From: Bacillus sp. THAF10
Lineage (GTDB): Bacteria > Bacillota > Bacilli > Bacillales > Bacillaceae_I
Length of the DNA stretch: 64,000 nt
NCBI RefSeq assembly: GCF_009363695.1
Contig: NZ_CP045403.1
Coordinates: 2,150,001-2,214,000, forward strand
Reading direction: 5' to 3'
Position 1 is the first letter of the stretch. The number at the start of each line of letters is the position of its first letter. Of this stretch, positions 1 through 8,499 are shown piece by piece. The notes below the pieces were generated by a model. That model did no database searches and had not been told where the DNA came from. It saw only the letters and a list, made by a program, of their open reading frames with translations. The position numbers and the translations under genes are program-made.

Positions 1-25
1 AGCAACAAACTTTACAAAAAGAGCC
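1..25. repeat. End fragment of an interspersed repeat
   Basis: The first bases (GCAACAAA, then a run ending AGAGCC) resemble the right end of the longer repeat at 19749-19950 (GCAACAAAG then ACAGCC). This is probably the tail of a copy whose main part lies left of the window. The match is short and imperfect. Confidence 0.35.
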
Positions 26-33
26 TAACAAAA

Positions 34-60
34 AGAGACAGGGCAAGGCTCCCTATCTCT
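34..60 (-). terminator. Terminator of the secreted coiled-coil gene
   Basis: The arms AGAGACAGGG and CCCTATCTCT pair with one G-U wobble. On the minus strand the hairpin is followed by a T-run, just after the stop codon of the gene at 71-592. Confidence 0.7.
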
Positions 61-70
61 ATACCAAGAA

Positions 71-592
71 TTATTCGCTAAGCAGAGCAATCAATTGGTC
101 AAGAATCTCCAACTCGTCCTGAAGCTTCTCGTTCACCTGCTCTCCTAGTAAACGAAGCTCCTCGAACTTCTCTTCAGACCTATCTTCTTTTGATGTCGGT
201 TTCTTTTCCTTCATCTCTTCGTGGATCGCTGTTATTTCATCCTGGACTGCCTTCATTTGCTGTCGTAATTCGTTCACCTCGGTCGCCTTTTCACTATCCT
301 CAGAAAGGCTCGCTTCTAAGGCAAGGTCCAGCAACTGGTCCTTTTTCTCCCCAATTTGTTTTCTTATTTCCAAACGTTCACTTTTCATTTCTTTTCTCGC
401 TTGCAGTTCATCCTTGTGTTCCTTCAAAAAATTTAAGCGATGCTTTAGCTTCTCCCTTCCCTCAAGCTCCGTGACCTGCTCGATGGGAGTTTCCAGATTA
501 GCCTCCTCTTCTGCTGCAGAAGTAGCGTTCACCCCATACATCCCACCACCAATCACAGCCGCTGTCAATACAGCAATCATTCCTTTTTTCAT
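71..592 (-). CDS. Secreted coiled-coil protein of unknown function
   Basis: A 173-residue protein with an N-terminal signal peptide: Lys-Lys, a hydrophobic stretch to about residue 20, and a likely signal peptidase site after ATSA near residue 26. The rest is almost entirely charged Glu/Lys/Leu-rich helix typical of coiled coils, with no cysteine and no catalytic motif. It is therefore probably exported and either wall-associated or periplasm-like. The AAGGAG site lies just upstream of the ATG at 592. It is a single-gene unit, with a hairpin terminator directly downstream and an orphan terminator upstream. I do not recognise a named family, so no function is proposed. Confidence 0.75.
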   Translation of the reverse strand: MKKGMIAVLTAAVIGGGMYGVNATSAAEEEANLETPIEQVTELEGREKLKHRLNFLKEHKDELQARKEMKSERLEIRKQIGEKKDQLLDLALEASLSEDSEKATEVNELRQQMKAVQDEITAIHEEMKEKKPTSKEDRSEEKFEELRLLGEQVNEKLQDELEILDQLIALLSE

Positions 593-684
593 CTTAACTC
601 CTCCTTACGTGTTATATCTTACAGTTTCAGTATAGGCAGGAGTTGTGGAAGAGCCTTGGTGGAATTGTGTGAAAAGGATGTGAA

Positions 685-713
685 AAAGGGACCGCTTAGA
701 GAAATGTCCCTTT
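685..713 (-). terminator. Orphan intrinsic terminator
   Basis: The arms AAAGGGAC and GTCCCTTT enclose a 13-base loop. On the minus strand the hairpin is followed by TTTTTC. No recognised gene ends just before it, so some minus-strand transcript starting between about 725 and 900 must end here, possibly the small ORF at 723-812 or an untranslated RNA. Confidence 0.6.
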
Positions 714-722
714 AGCACCTCC

Positions 723-812
723 TTAAACAGGTAATTTATCCGGATTTGGGATGATATACATTTCCTTGATCTGAAAATCAAAGGTACAAAAACCTAACAC
801 ACTATGCACCAT
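723..812 (-). CDS. Possible 29-residue peptide
   Basis: An ATG-initiated 29-codon ORF that ends 10 bases before the orphan terminator. The residues look protein-like and end in IPNPDKLPV, but no good ribosome binding site precedes the ATG. The frame stays open for about 21 more codons upstream without a usable start. It could be a decayed gene end or a leader. It is included only because a terminator follows it directly. This ORF, the hairpin and a TATAAT-like box before the plus-strand gene are all that is visible in the 593-899 gap. Confidence 0.25.
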   Translation of the reverse strand: MVHSVLGFCTFDFQIKEMYIIPNPDKLPV

Positions 813-899
813 GTCAGAAAGGTACGTTACAATTTGAAAAGTGCTATTGTATAAAAAGTCATGGTAAAGAAAACGCTATAATAAAAAGGAGGCGTTTGA

Positions 900-1148
900 A
901 TGTCATCCCCTTATTTGTGTCCAAACTGCAAAACAAATCGTTCTCGCTTTAACATTATTGAACAAAACGCAAAATCAGTGAAGCTTCATCCACAAACAGG
1001 TGAACTGATGGAGGAATATAGTGCAGAGAAGCTAGACCCATTTCATCTACCTTACAAAGGGCCTGTACAAAAAGTGCAATGTGCCACATGTGGATTAATC
1101 GAGGATGAGCAACTGTTTATAAAACGTGCTGAAATCCAAAACGGATAA
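900..1148 (+). CDS. Small zinc-ribbon protein
   Basis: An 82-residue protein with two CxxC pairs: CPNC near residues 7-10 and CATC near residues 61-64. This is the usual arrangement for one structural zinc in a zinc ribbon. The region between is soluble and slightly basic, with no membrane segment. The start has a strong AAAAGGAGG site 7 bases before the ATG, and a TATAAT box lies about 25 bases upstream. The gene stands alone and converges with the alpha/beta hydrolase, sharing a perfect bidirectional terminator. The role is unknown; nucleic-acid or protein binding would be typical for such a fold. Confidence 0.75.
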   Translation: MSSPYLCPNCKTNRSRFNIIEQNAKSVKLHPQTGELMEEYSAEKLDPFHLPYKGPVQKVQCATCGLIEDEQLFIKRAEIQNG

Positions 1149-1179
1149 AGGGATGGATATCCATCCCTTTATCCGTTTT
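1138..1179. terminator. Perfect palindromic bidirectional terminator
   Basis: A 42-bp perfect palindrome centred on GGATATCC, flanked by AAAA and TTTT runs. It lies between two convergent genes and includes the zinc-ribbon stop codon in its stem, so it can serve both transcripts. Confidence 0.9.
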
Positions 1180-1191
1180 TATATTGGCACA

Positions 1192-1989
1192 TTAATCTAG
1201 AGATTTGATAAAGTCTCTTATTGTCTCAATCAATTGCTTAGGTTCCTCTAGCATGCTCATATGTCCAGAGTCTTCTAAAAGTCTTTTTGTTACATGATTC
1301 CCCTCTTTTACGAAGGTTTTTTCTTTAGGAATAATTTGATCATTTTCTCCTGCAACCAATAAAAGCTTGCCTTGATAATCTTTTAGAAAGGGAATCATAT
1401 CCCTTCTATTTTTCATGGCATTTAATGCTCCAATTGCGCCTTGTGGCTTTGTTTTTAAGCCAAGAACCTTGGTAAACTCCACTTCTCCTTTGTGGGTTTC
1501 TAAGTTTTCTGGGGAGAACAGCTTTGGAACTAAATCATCTAAAAAGTTTTCCATCCCCTCGTCTAAAATCCGTCTCTTCCCTTTTTCTCTCCCCTCTTTA
1601 GCCTCCTCATTGTCAGAGTGTGGGGTGGAATGAACTAAACCTAAACCGTTTATGAGAGCTGGATTGTTCTTTGCTAACTGTAAAGCAACATATCCACCTA
1701 GTGAATGACCTATTACTGTTGCTTCTTCAATTTCTAAGCTCTCGAGTAATACTTTTACATCATCTGCCATATCCTCAATGGTAAATTCATTTTCTGCTAC
1801 AGCAGAATCTCCATGGCCTCTTAAATCAACGGCAATAATCCGGTATCTATCTTCAAGCTCATCGATGACATATTTCCAATATTCATGAGAACCACAAAAT
1901 CCATGAAGCAACACAATTGCATGCCCTACTCCTTGGTCTTCATAATGCAATGAGATATCATCTTTAATTACTTTTTCATATTCTGCCAT
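1192..1989 (-). CDS. Alpha/beta-fold hydrolase
   Basis: A 265-residue cytoplasmic alpha/beta hydrolase. The oxyanion-hole HGFCG lies near residues 29-33 and the nucleophile elbow GHSLGG near 94-99, giving Ser96. The probable acid is the Asp of GENDQ near 217 and the probable His is in DSGHM near 243, so the triad is complete. The length matches the haloperoxidase/esterase branch of the superfamily. Two ATGs are adjacent; the second (1989) is preferred because it sits 6 bases after GAGGGG. Substrate cannot be deduced; carboxyl esterase, epoxide hydrolase and haloperoxidase-like activities all occur in this family. It is a single-gene unit. Confidence 0.85.
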   Translation of the reverse strand: MAEYEKVIKDDISLHYEDQGVGHAIVLLHGFCGSHEYWKYVIDELEDRYRIIAVDLRGHGDSAVAENEFTIEDMADDVKVLLESLEIEEATVIGHSLGGYVALQLAKNNPALINGLGLVHSTPHSDNEEAKEGREKGKRRILDEGMENFLDDLVPKLFSPENLETHKGEVEFTKVLGLKTKPQGAIGALNAMKNRRDMIPFLKDYQGKLLLVAGENDQIIPKEKTFVKEGNHVTKRLLEDSGHMSMLEEPKQLIETIRDFIKSLD

Positions 1990-2089
1990 CATATGCCCCT
2001 CATTTCTTAAGTACTATTCGTTTAATTTACCACGAAAAGTGATGGGTTAAACAATGTCATCATAAAATGTTGTGAGGTGATGTTGGATA

Positions 2090-2830
2090 ATGAAAAATCA
2101 TAACCAGATGAATGTGGAACAATATCAATATCTTGCAGATTTTTACAAATATACGAATCCTCAAAAGCATTTGTACTATTATCAATTGTATTACAGTAAT
2201 GTCTATGAATACTCTCAACAGCAAAGAGAAATAGAAACAGCGCCACAAGAACTATCTGGTAATTTACGATTTCTTCATGCTGCACTTAACACTCAGGAAG
2301 TAGATATCTATCTTAATGATACCATCTTGGAAAGATCCTTTAGGTTTTCTAACAAAAGCGATTATGAAGCTATTCCAGAAGGAAGCTATCAAATAAGTAT
2401 TTTTCCAGCAAATACAAAAAACACACCATTACTATCAGGATATCTCCAAGTAGAAAATGACGCCTACTATACGATTGCCATTGCAGGGAACAATGAAAAT
2501 GTAGATTTATTTATCATCGAGGATGATGTAGAAATTCCTCAAAACGAATCGAAATTCAGGGTATGGAACCTTTCTCAATATCCCCCATCCATAGATGTTG
2601 CTGTAAAAAAAGGAGATGTAGTTTTTTCTGATATCGGCTATTCAGAGGTCACTGAATACCTAGCAATGACTCCCATGACGGTCGACTTAGAAGTACGGCA
2701 AAGCGGCACAACAAATAGTATTCGACCATTAAACAGAGTTAGTTTAAAGCCTAATTTTGGTTATACTATTGTGTTAATAAGCCATTCTGCTGATCCAAAT
2801 TCGCTTTATGCTATCTTTCTCGTTCCCTAA
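2090..2830 (+). CDS. DUF4397 domain protein
   Basis: A 246-residue protein. After a Tyr/Gln-rich N-terminus of about 60 residues (YYYQLYYSN), two tandem beta-rich units follow. The first begins LRFLHAALNTQEVDIYLN and the second begins FRVWNLSQYPPSIDVAV, which is the repeat pattern of DUF4397 proteins found in Bacillus envelopes and spores. No signal peptide or membrane segment is visible, although DUF4397 proteins are often exported. The start is supported by GAGGTGATG 9 bases upstream. It is followed by a terminator and convergent spore-peptide genes, so a spore-surface role is possible but is only inference from position. Confidence 0.75.
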   Translation: MKNHNQMNVEQYQYLADFYKYTNPQKHLYYYQLYYSNVYEYSQQQREIETAPQELSGNLRFLHAALNTQEVDIYLNDTILERSFRFSNKSDYEAIPEGSYQISIFPANTKNTPLLSGYLQVENDAYYTIAIAGNNENVDLFIIEDDVEIPQNESKFRVWNLSQYPPSIDVAVKKGDVVFSDIGYSEVTEYLAMTPMTVDLEVRQSGTTNSIRPLNRVSLKPNFGYTIVLISHSADPNSLYAIFLVP

Positions 2831-2835
2831 AAAAA

Positions 2836-2869
2836 TGCTCCATCAACAATGGATGGAGCACTCTTTTTC
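2836..2869 (+). terminator. Terminator of the DUF4397 gene
   Basis: TGCTCCATC and GATGGAGCA form a 9-bp stem, followed by CTCTTTTTCT on the plus strand. Confidence 0.85.
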
Positions 2870-2876
2870 TATTCAT

Positions 2877-2999
2877 TTAGCACCAAGCTGCACCAACGAT
2901 GATTAGAAGAATAAACAATACTACGATTAACACGAAAGAGCTTCCGTAACCATATCCTGCACCTGCCACTGGGCCATATCCGCAACCACACCAACTCAT
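2877..2999 (-). CDS. YjcZ-family spore peptide
   Basis: A 40-residue peptide, [15 protein letters not shown] at the start, then a Gly/Tyr segment, one hydrophobic helix rich in Val/Ile/Leu, and VGAAWC at the end. This Gly/Tyr head plus single membrane helix is the hallmark of YjcZ/YtzI-like small proteins, which are annotated as sporulation proteins in Bacillus. A strong GGAGGTGAC site precedes the ATG. It is paired with a second copy at 3040-3132 on the same strand, so the two are probably co-transcribed during sporulation. Confidence 0.8.
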   Translation of the reverse strand: MSWCGCGYGPVAGAGYGYGSSFVLIVVLFILLIIVGAAWC

Positions 3000-3039
3000 A
3001 GCTGTCACCTCCTCCTTAAAATCAATCTATTCCTTTATA

Positions 3040-3132
3040 TTAGTAGCGAAAACCACCCGCACCTACAATCACCAATAAGATAAAGAGAACAACTAACAAC
3101 GCGAAACCTGAACCATAACCGGCTCCACCCAT
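3040..3132 (-). CDS. YjcZ-family spore peptide, second copy
   Basis: A 30-residue peptide starting MGGAGYGSGFALL. A single hydrophobic helix follows and the C-terminus is Gly-rich (VGAGGFRY). It is a shorter paralogue of the gene at 2877-2999 and is preceded by GGGGGGAGGTGTAG. The helix matches its neighbour closely (LFILLVIVGAG against [11 protein letters not shown]), which suggests tandem duplication. Confidence 0.8.
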   Translation of the reverse strand: MGGAGYGSGFALLVVLFILLVIVGAGGFRY

Positions 3133-3253
3133 GCTCTACACCTCCCCCCTCATTTCTACTACATAATGTATTCACCAAACGAATAAAGGTAAAGGCATAT
3201 GCCCAGTTCCAAAAAATTTGGGTAGTTTTTCAAAACGAAAAAAATAAAAAAAA

Positions 3254-3289
3254 TGCCCAAAAAGTCAAAAACAAATGACTTTCTGGGCA
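3254..3289 (-). terminator. Terminator after ypmS
   Basis: A 14-bp stem with one wobble (TGCCCAGAAAGTCA on the minus strand), then a run of seven T. It ends the ypmQ/ypmR/ypmS group. Confidence 0.8.
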
Positions 3290-3315
3290 AATGCATTATT
3301 AGATGCTGGAATCTC

Positions 3316-3906
3316 CTAATCTTCTACTGGGACCAGCAAGTTGAGTTTGATATCATTTTTTTCTAAATCAAATGTTGAAAATCTTACTTTCGTGTCACTT
3401 TGCAATTCCAAGTCCTGTAAGGAGACATAAATACTTTGTTCTTTTGGAATTATCTTAACCCATTCAGGTAAAGGATAATTATCTGCTACATATTTAAGAA
3501 CCATAGAGACTGGTACTTGAAGTCTACCGATGGACATAGAATCCTGCTTCAATAGAACATCGCCATTTTCCTGCACTTCAGGAACAAATGTCATTGTTAG
3601 GGGAAGATTCCGTTCAAATACTGTCATTTCTCCCCTAAGTTCCACTTTGTCTGTCAAGACAACCTCATAGTTAAGAGGTCGTCTGGTTTCTTTTTCTAAA
3701 TAATAGCGAATCAGTTCATTAATATCCGCTTTGTCTGATTGAATCGTCAGTGCTACTCGTTTTCGGTCGTCCTCTTTACCGTTTCCCATAAATTTTAGTT
3801 TTGAATTATTAGGGAGAAAAACGAGAGCGACAGCAAATGCTGCAATTAAAATATTTACAATTAATAAACCTATAAAGGCATTTTTCCAATTTACAATCTT
3901 CTTCAT
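3316..3906 (-). CDS. ypmS: YpmS-family membrane-anchored protein (DUF2140)
   Basis: A 196-residue protein with an N-terminal membrane anchor (about residues 11-31, AFIGLLIVNILIAAFAVALV) and an extracellular beta-rich domain. The family is YpmS/DUF2140, whose biochemical role is unknown. The GGAGATGGACTGA site supports the ATG at 3906. It lies 15 bases after ypmR, in the same order as in B. subtilis, which suggests co-transcription and a shared envelope role. No catalytic motif is visible. Confidence 0.85.
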   Translation of the reverse strand: MKKIVNWKNAFIGLLIVNILIAAFAVALVFLPNNSKLKFMGNGKEDDRKRVALTIQSDKADINELIRYYLEKETRRPLNYEVVLTDKVELRGEMTVFERNLPLTMTFVPEVQENGDVLLKQDSMSIGRLQVPVSMVLKYVADNYPLPEWVKIIPKEQSIYVSLQDLELQSDTKVRFSTFDLEKNDIKLNLLVPVED

Positions 3907-3920
3907 TCAGTCCATCTCCA

Positions 3921-4826
3921 CTATTCTTCTTCAAGCATTTCGTCTATACTAGTTTTTTCATTAAAACGATTAATTTCCGTTACGATATTGTTTCCTATTA
4001 ATTCATACCCTTTTTCATTTGGATGAAACTGATCATCGTCAAGGAGGTTTTCTTCAGGATTAACAAATAAATCCTGGATAGGTACAAAGGCGGTATTAGG
4101 ATATTGATCTAACACAGAGACAGTGGTCTCATTCCAATTTGTTACGACCTGATTCATCTCTTCAATCTCTTCAAAAAATTGATAAAAAGGATTAAACAAT
4201 CCAACAAGATATATTCTACTATTTGGATTATGTTTCCGAGTTTCTTTAATCACACTATTTAAGCGTTCTGCATATTTCTCCTGTTCTTTATCGAATAAGT
4301 CGAAGGTTAAGTCAAGAAAGTTTTCTCTTACAACTTTCATTAGGTCATTGCCACCAACCGTTAAAAAAATCACATCTGCTTCTTTCAATGCCTTTTGGAC
4401 TTTTGGATCCTCTAACCTTTTTAGGAGATGATTTGTTCTGTTCCCCCTTACACCAAGATTCGTGACAGAAACATTGTCTATAAATGGCTTGGATTCATAG
4501 TGCGTTTTTACAACACGAGTAAATCCACCCTGACCTGAAGTATCACCAACTCCTTGTGTTAAGGAATCCCCAAAAAAAGTCAATTTAAAAGAACGGTCAA
4601 AAAACTCCTCTGACACACCTTCTTTTTCTTCTATATTTACTGTTTTCTTCTGATTTTCGTTTTTGTCATCTATTTTAAAAAAATCTTTAAACAAGCGTTT
4701 CTCCTGTTGATTTTCTCGCCGTTCCTTTACTTTTTCCAGTACATAACCAGAAGAATTTTCCGTGGAACAACCTACAATACTTATCACCAACAAGAAAAGA
4801 ACGCTTAGTAAGCCCCATTTTTTCAT
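3921..4826 (-). CDS. ypmR: SGNH/GDSL-type lipoprotein esterase
   Basis: A 301-residue lipoprotein. The signal peptide ends in the lipobox IVGC, with Cys20 as the lipid-attachment site. A charged linker of about 55 residues then leads to an SGNH hydrolase domain. Block I is FFGDSLTQG with the nucleophile Ser88. The invariant Gly and Asn are seen in VRGN and GGND (Asn160). The Asp-His pair is in the C-terminal DQFHPNEKGY. It would act on the outer face of the membrane on an ester substrate, lipid or acylated polymer, that the sequence does not reveal. It is followed by ypmS. The spacing to ypmQ is about 200 bases with a terminator, so ypmR may have its own promoter. Confidence 0.9.
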   Translation of the reverse strand: MKKWGLLSVLFLLVISIVGCSTENSSGYVLEKVKERRENQQEKRLFKDFFKIDDKNENQKKTVNIEEKEGVSEEFFDRSFKLTFFGDSLTQGVGDTSGQGGFTRVVKTHYESKPFIDNVSVTNLGVRGNRTNHLLKRLEDPKVQKALKEADVIFLTVGGNDLMKVVRENFLDLTFDLFDKEQEKYAERLNSVIKETRKHNPNSRIYLVGLFNPFYQFFEEIEEMNQVVTNWNETTVSVLDQYPNTAFVPIQDLFVNPEENLLDDDQFHPNEKGYELIGNNIVTEINRFNEKTSIDEMLEEE

Positions 4827-4985
4827 CGTTCTGTCTCCTTATATCACGGTCAACTCCCGAGCCCTATTTGTTAAGGAATAATATTTGATAATATATTTTT
4901 TATAACATAATTTAGTATATTTTTCAAAAAAGTAATTTAATCTTGTCTCCTACATTCTTAAATAATATGTTTTTATAAGAAAAAA

Positions 4986-5017
4986 ACCAGGGAAAAGAAG
5001 CATTTGTTTTCCCTGGT
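4986..5017 (-). terminator. Terminator after ypmQ
   Basis: ACCAGGGAAAA and TTTTCCCTGGT form an 11-bp stem followed on the minus strand by a T-run. Confidence 0.85.
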
Positions 5018-5022
5018 ACCGA

Positions 5023-5604
5023 TTATTGCTTTTCTAATATTTCAATATGCTTTAAGATTTCTTCGTAAGGCACATCAAGTCCATCATAGCTTTTAATAAT
5101 AACTCCTTCTTGATCTATTAAATAAAAGCTTGTACCATGTACTACCTCTCCACCATCTTTTGGCTTGGCAACAATGGTTTTGAAGTTCTCTTGCCCAAAG
5201 CTCTCAATGTCCTGTTGAGAATAACCTGTTAGGAAATTCCAATTTGATAAATCTTCTGTAAAACGACCTGAAAACTCTTTCAATACATCTGGCTTATCTA
5301 CTTCAGGATCTACGGAAAATGATAGAAACTGAACGTTAAGTTCTTTTTCATCCGCCATTTTTTGTAGCTTTGCCATGTTCGCAGTCATAGGAGAGCATAC
5401 GGTTGTACAATTAGTAAAAATAAGGTTGGCCACTGTAATGTTTCCTTTTACGTTGTCCAGACCAAAGCTTTTTCCATCTTGGTTCGTAAACTGAAAGTCA
5501 GCTAATTCCCAATTTGTTTTATCAGGGATGTCTTGACTGCAGCCAGCTAAAATGAATATGAAAAGGATTCCGATAGTTAACCATGTTTGTTTCACGTTTT
5601 TCAC
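5023..5604 (-). CDS. ypmQ: SCO1/SenC-type lipoprotein, copper or thiol-redox protein
   Basis: A lipoprotein of about 193 residues with the lipobox ILAGC followed by a thioredoxin-like SCO domain. The CxxxC metal/redox motif is in TNCTTVCSPM and the distal His is in VHGTSF, the three ligands that bind copper in SCO proteins. Family members deliver copper to the CuA site of cytochrome oxidase or act as thiol reductases on the outer face of the membrane. Two GTG starts, at 5604 and 5595, fit the ribosome signals. I chose 5604, which gives the usual length; the longer ATG reading at 5643 has no binding site. Confidence 0.88.
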   Translation of the reverse strand: MKNVKQTWLTIGILFIFILAGCSQDIPDKTNWELADFQFTNQDGKSFGLDNVKGNITVANLIFTNCTTVCSPMTANMAKLQKMADEKELNVQFLSFSVDPEVDKPDVLKEFSGRFTEDLSNWNFLTGYSQQDIESFGQENFKTIVAKPKDGGEVVHGTSFYLIDQEGVIIKSYDGLDVPYEEILKHIEILEKQ

Positions 5605-5710
5605 CTTTTTTCCTGTTATAATCTTCCCATCAAATCCTATCATTAATTGGGTTGTATATAAAGAATGTAGCTTACAAATTCATAAAATGCACACATTTCC
5701 ATCACTAAAA

Positions 5711-5734
5711 AGATGGCTAAATAGTTAGCCATCT
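5711..5734 (-). terminator. Terminator of the MoxR/VWA operon
   Basis: AGATGGCTAA and TTAGCCATCT form a perfect 10-bp stem with a 4-base loop. On the minus strand TTTTTAGT follows, directly after the stop of the last operon gene. Confidence 0.85.
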
Positions 5735-8499
5735 CAAGGTTTATTTCTTTTTCGATTTTTTGCTTGAAGCAGTTGATTCATTCTTTCCTCAGAAGTCCTA
5801 GCATTGCTTTGGGGTGGAGGCGCTTTCTCTTTCTTTTTGTTTTCCTCTTTTCCCGGTGAAGGCTTACTTATTGCTACTTCTTTTCTAGCAAGGGATTGTT
5901 TACTAGATGTTTGCCTTTTTATTTCTACTTTTTGAGGAAGCTGTTGCCGTTGTATCTTCTTTTTAGGCTTTTTCTTAATTGGAATCCGCACTAATCCGAA
6001 TCTACGGATGAAAATCTCGACGATGAATAAAAGGAACGCCAACACGACAAAAGGCACCCATACACTTTGGCTTCTGTAAAGGTTTTTATGCCATGGTCTA
6101 AAAGCATCCTTAGGTTCTTCCAGAATCTTTCCATTCATATTTCCTGTAAGTGTCTCTAATAGCTCCATGTTTACAGGTCTTTGTTCATACTCTGTGGAAA
6201 ACGGGACGACAATGCCGCTTTTAAAGGTAGAAATTACTTCGCCTTCCTCTTCCTGCATCACATTAAGAAAGTAGATATCAGGCAGTGCGGAAAACTCCAG
6301 TTCATATTGGCCTGGGCCAACCATTTTGCTTGTAACATTTTCTATCTTTTGTCCTTTATTATCGGTTACTGAAATGGCAAGTGGCAATAGATTGTTGTCT
6401 GTAGCATCTATCTTAAGCGAAACTTTGCCCCCTTCTACCATAGAAGAAACGAAGTAAGATCCTGTTTGATAGGATGGTAATGACCAAGTAAGTAGATCAT
6501 TCCAAAATCCAGACCATTGCTCCCACGATGGAAAATCGCCACTCCAAGCCCCGGAAACATCCGTTGTCCAAGCAATTGATCTACCTAGCCCATAACTCAT
6601 TCTTGAAAGAATTGGGTCTTTCTTTTCACTTTCCACAATAAGATCTGCCCGTGGTTTTAGGGTAGTAGCTACATAAGCATTTATACTTGGTGTTCCGCTC
6701 TTAAATCTTGAAGACCAATCGTAACCATCATATACAGAAGGGACATGTGGATTATCTTCAATATATGTTTTGGTAGTTAAGGCGGTTTCTCTTGATAAGA
6801 TACTCGGCACAGCGCTTGCATCATACACTTCGTAAAATCTACCTGTGCCCAAACCTGCAAGCTCTTCAAGTAGGTTAATATCCGCATCCCCACCAATAGC
6901 GACGGTTGATAGAGTTACATTTTTAGACAGACCCTCTTCTATGATTTCCTCATACGGCCCATTTTCTGACTGCCCATCTGTAAGAAGGATAATATGCTTT
7001 CTTTTTAAATTCATTTCACTCAGCTGTCCATATGCTTCGCTTAGAGCAGGGAAGATATTGGTTCCTCCTCCAAGAGCGGTAGAGCGAATAGAATTGATTA
7101 CTTCTTCCTTATCGGAAATTGGCTTTGTTTCCACTACTTGCCAAGACTCTGTATCAAAAGCAATGAATCCAAAGGTGTCATCATCCTTTAAAAGCTCTAC
7201 AGACCTTGCTGCTGCTTCTTTTGCCAGCTCAAATTTTTCTCCCATCATACTTCCTGATCGATCTAACACGATTATTAACCCTAGTGATGGTATTTCTTTT
7301 TTCCCTTTTACATCCATATCGACAGGGAGGAGCTTTTCAATTGGCGTTTTGAAATAGCCCCCAAGCCCATAGGATTCATTCCCACCTGTCATGATAAACC
7401 CTGTGCCAAAATCTCTAACGGCACTTTCCATCAATTCCATTTGTGTTTCACTTAAGTGATGACCTGAAATGTTATGTAGGATAATGCTATCATAATCAAG
7501 AAATCCAGATAAGGTGGTAGGAAGTAGTTCTGGCAGCATTCGGTCCACTTTCCACCCACTCGCTGTAAGAGCTTGAAACACATTTTCCCCTTCTCCTTCT
7601 TGATCCACCATTAAGATTTTTGGCTGACCTGATACTTGTGTAAGGGCATGTGATACATTATTTTCCACAATCTGATCACTTTTTGGATAAATCTCTGCTT
7701 TAAAAGTGGACATTCCTGGTTCACTTACTTTAAATTGATAGGAAAACTGATTGGTTCCTTTAGCGATGTCTACTTCTTCTTTTACTATCGTTTCTTCGTT
7801 TTTAGTTACAACTAAAGTAGCCGTCGTATCCACGTTAGAATCCAACACAATTTGAAGAGGAATAGCTTCCCCTTCAAAGCTTGTTTGTGGGGAAACGAAT
7901 GATTGTATGGATACATCCTCCACATTAGGTGGCTGAAAAGAAATGGCATCAAGCTCGATGTTTTCTTTATTACCTAATCGTGACAAGCGTTCACCTTTTC
8001 CATTTGTCTCTACACCATCACTAATAAGGACAATTCTGCCTTTTTTATTTTCTGGAATCGTGTTGGTAGCGAATCTAATCGCCTCTTCTATATTGGTGAA
8101 TTGAGATTCTGTGTTTATTGATAAATTCGAAACGGTATCACTTTCAGATGTAAAAGATTTATCAAGCTTCGGTTTATTTGCAAATGTGACAATACTGTAC
8201 TGATCTTCTTCCTGCTTAGTCTTAATACTTTCATTTATTGTAGCAAGAATCTCTGTTTCCACCCTTTTTACACTGTCTGATTGATCAACCAAAAACACCG
8301 TATGCAAGCCTTTAACAGGATAAAGGAGAGAAGGAATGGTAAGGGCTAAAATTAATAGCAAATATACGGCTCCTCGTAAAGAAAAGATTACATACTCCTT
8401 TTTGGTTTTTTTTCTTTTCTTCATCCAGTAAAGATAAAGACTAATCAGCATTGGTATTACTATTAATAGCATGAGAGGATGCTCAAGTTGAAATCCCAC
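5734..8499 (-). CDS. Large membrane protein with two VWA domains and a GATase-like domain
   Basis: A 921-residue last gene of the operon. Two membrane helices lie in the first 60 residues, and one near residue 800 precedes a Lys/Pro-rich cytoplasmic tail. A first VWA-like domain (about 65-200) carries DQSDS, and a glutamine-amidotransferase-like fold follows (about 290-390). A second VWA domain (about 400-570) has the full MIDAS sequence DRSGS, then the TxG Thr and LLTDGQS. VWA domains bind metal and mediate protein contacts. The start at 8499 overlaps the stop of the upstream BatA-like gene by 17 bases, implying translational coupling. With MoxR and DUF58 in the same operon it is probably a client or partner of the AAA+ ATPase at the membrane. 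The exact function is unknown. Confidence 0.85.
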   Translation of the reverse strand: MGFQLEHPLMLLIVIPMLISLYLYWMKKRKKTKKEYVIFSLRGAVYLLLILALTIPSLLYPVKGLHTVFLVDQSDSVKRVETEILATINESIKTKQEEDQYSIVTFANKPKLDKSFTSESDTVSNLSINTESQFTNIEEAIRFATNTIPENKKGRIVLISDGVETNGKGERLSRLGNKENIELDAISFQPPNVEDVSIQSFVSPQTSFEGEAIPLQIVLDSNVDTTATLVVTKNEETIVKEEVDIAKGTNQFSYQFKVSEPGMSTFKAEIYPKSDQIVENNVSHALTQVSGQPKILMVDQEGEGENVFQALTASGWKVDRMLPELLPTTLSGFLDYDSIILHNISGHHLSETQMELMESAVRDFGTGFIMTGGNESYGLGGYFKTPIEKLLPVDMDVKGKKEIPSLGLIIVLDRSGSMMGEKFELAKEAAARSVELLKDDDTFGFIAFDTESWQVVETKPISDKEEVINSIRSTALGGGTNIFPALSEAYGQLSEMNLKRKHIILLTDGQSENGPYEEIIEEGLSKNVTLSTVAIGGDADINLLEELAGLGTGRFYEVYDASAVPSILSRETALTTKTYIEDNPHVPSVYDGYDWSSRFKSGTPSINAYVATTLKPRADLIVESEKKDPILSRMSYGLGRSIAWTTDVSGAWSGDFPSWEQWSGFWNDLLTWSLPSYQTGSYFVSSMVEGGKVSLKIDATDNNLLPLAISVTDNKGQKIENVTSKMVGPGQYELEFSALPDIYFLNVMQEEEGEVISTFKSGIVVPFSTEYEQRPVNMELLETLTGNMNGKILEEPKDAFRPWHKNLYRSQSVWVPFVVLAFLLFIVEIFIRRFGLVRIPIKKKPKKKIQRQQLPQKVEIKRQTSSKQSLARKEVAISKPSPGKEENKKKEKAPPPQSNARTSEERMNQLLQAKNRKRNKP

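Noticed and set aside
2022..2285. Minus-strand ORFs opposite the DUF4397 gene
   Set aside because: Shadow frames without start signals or plausible composition.
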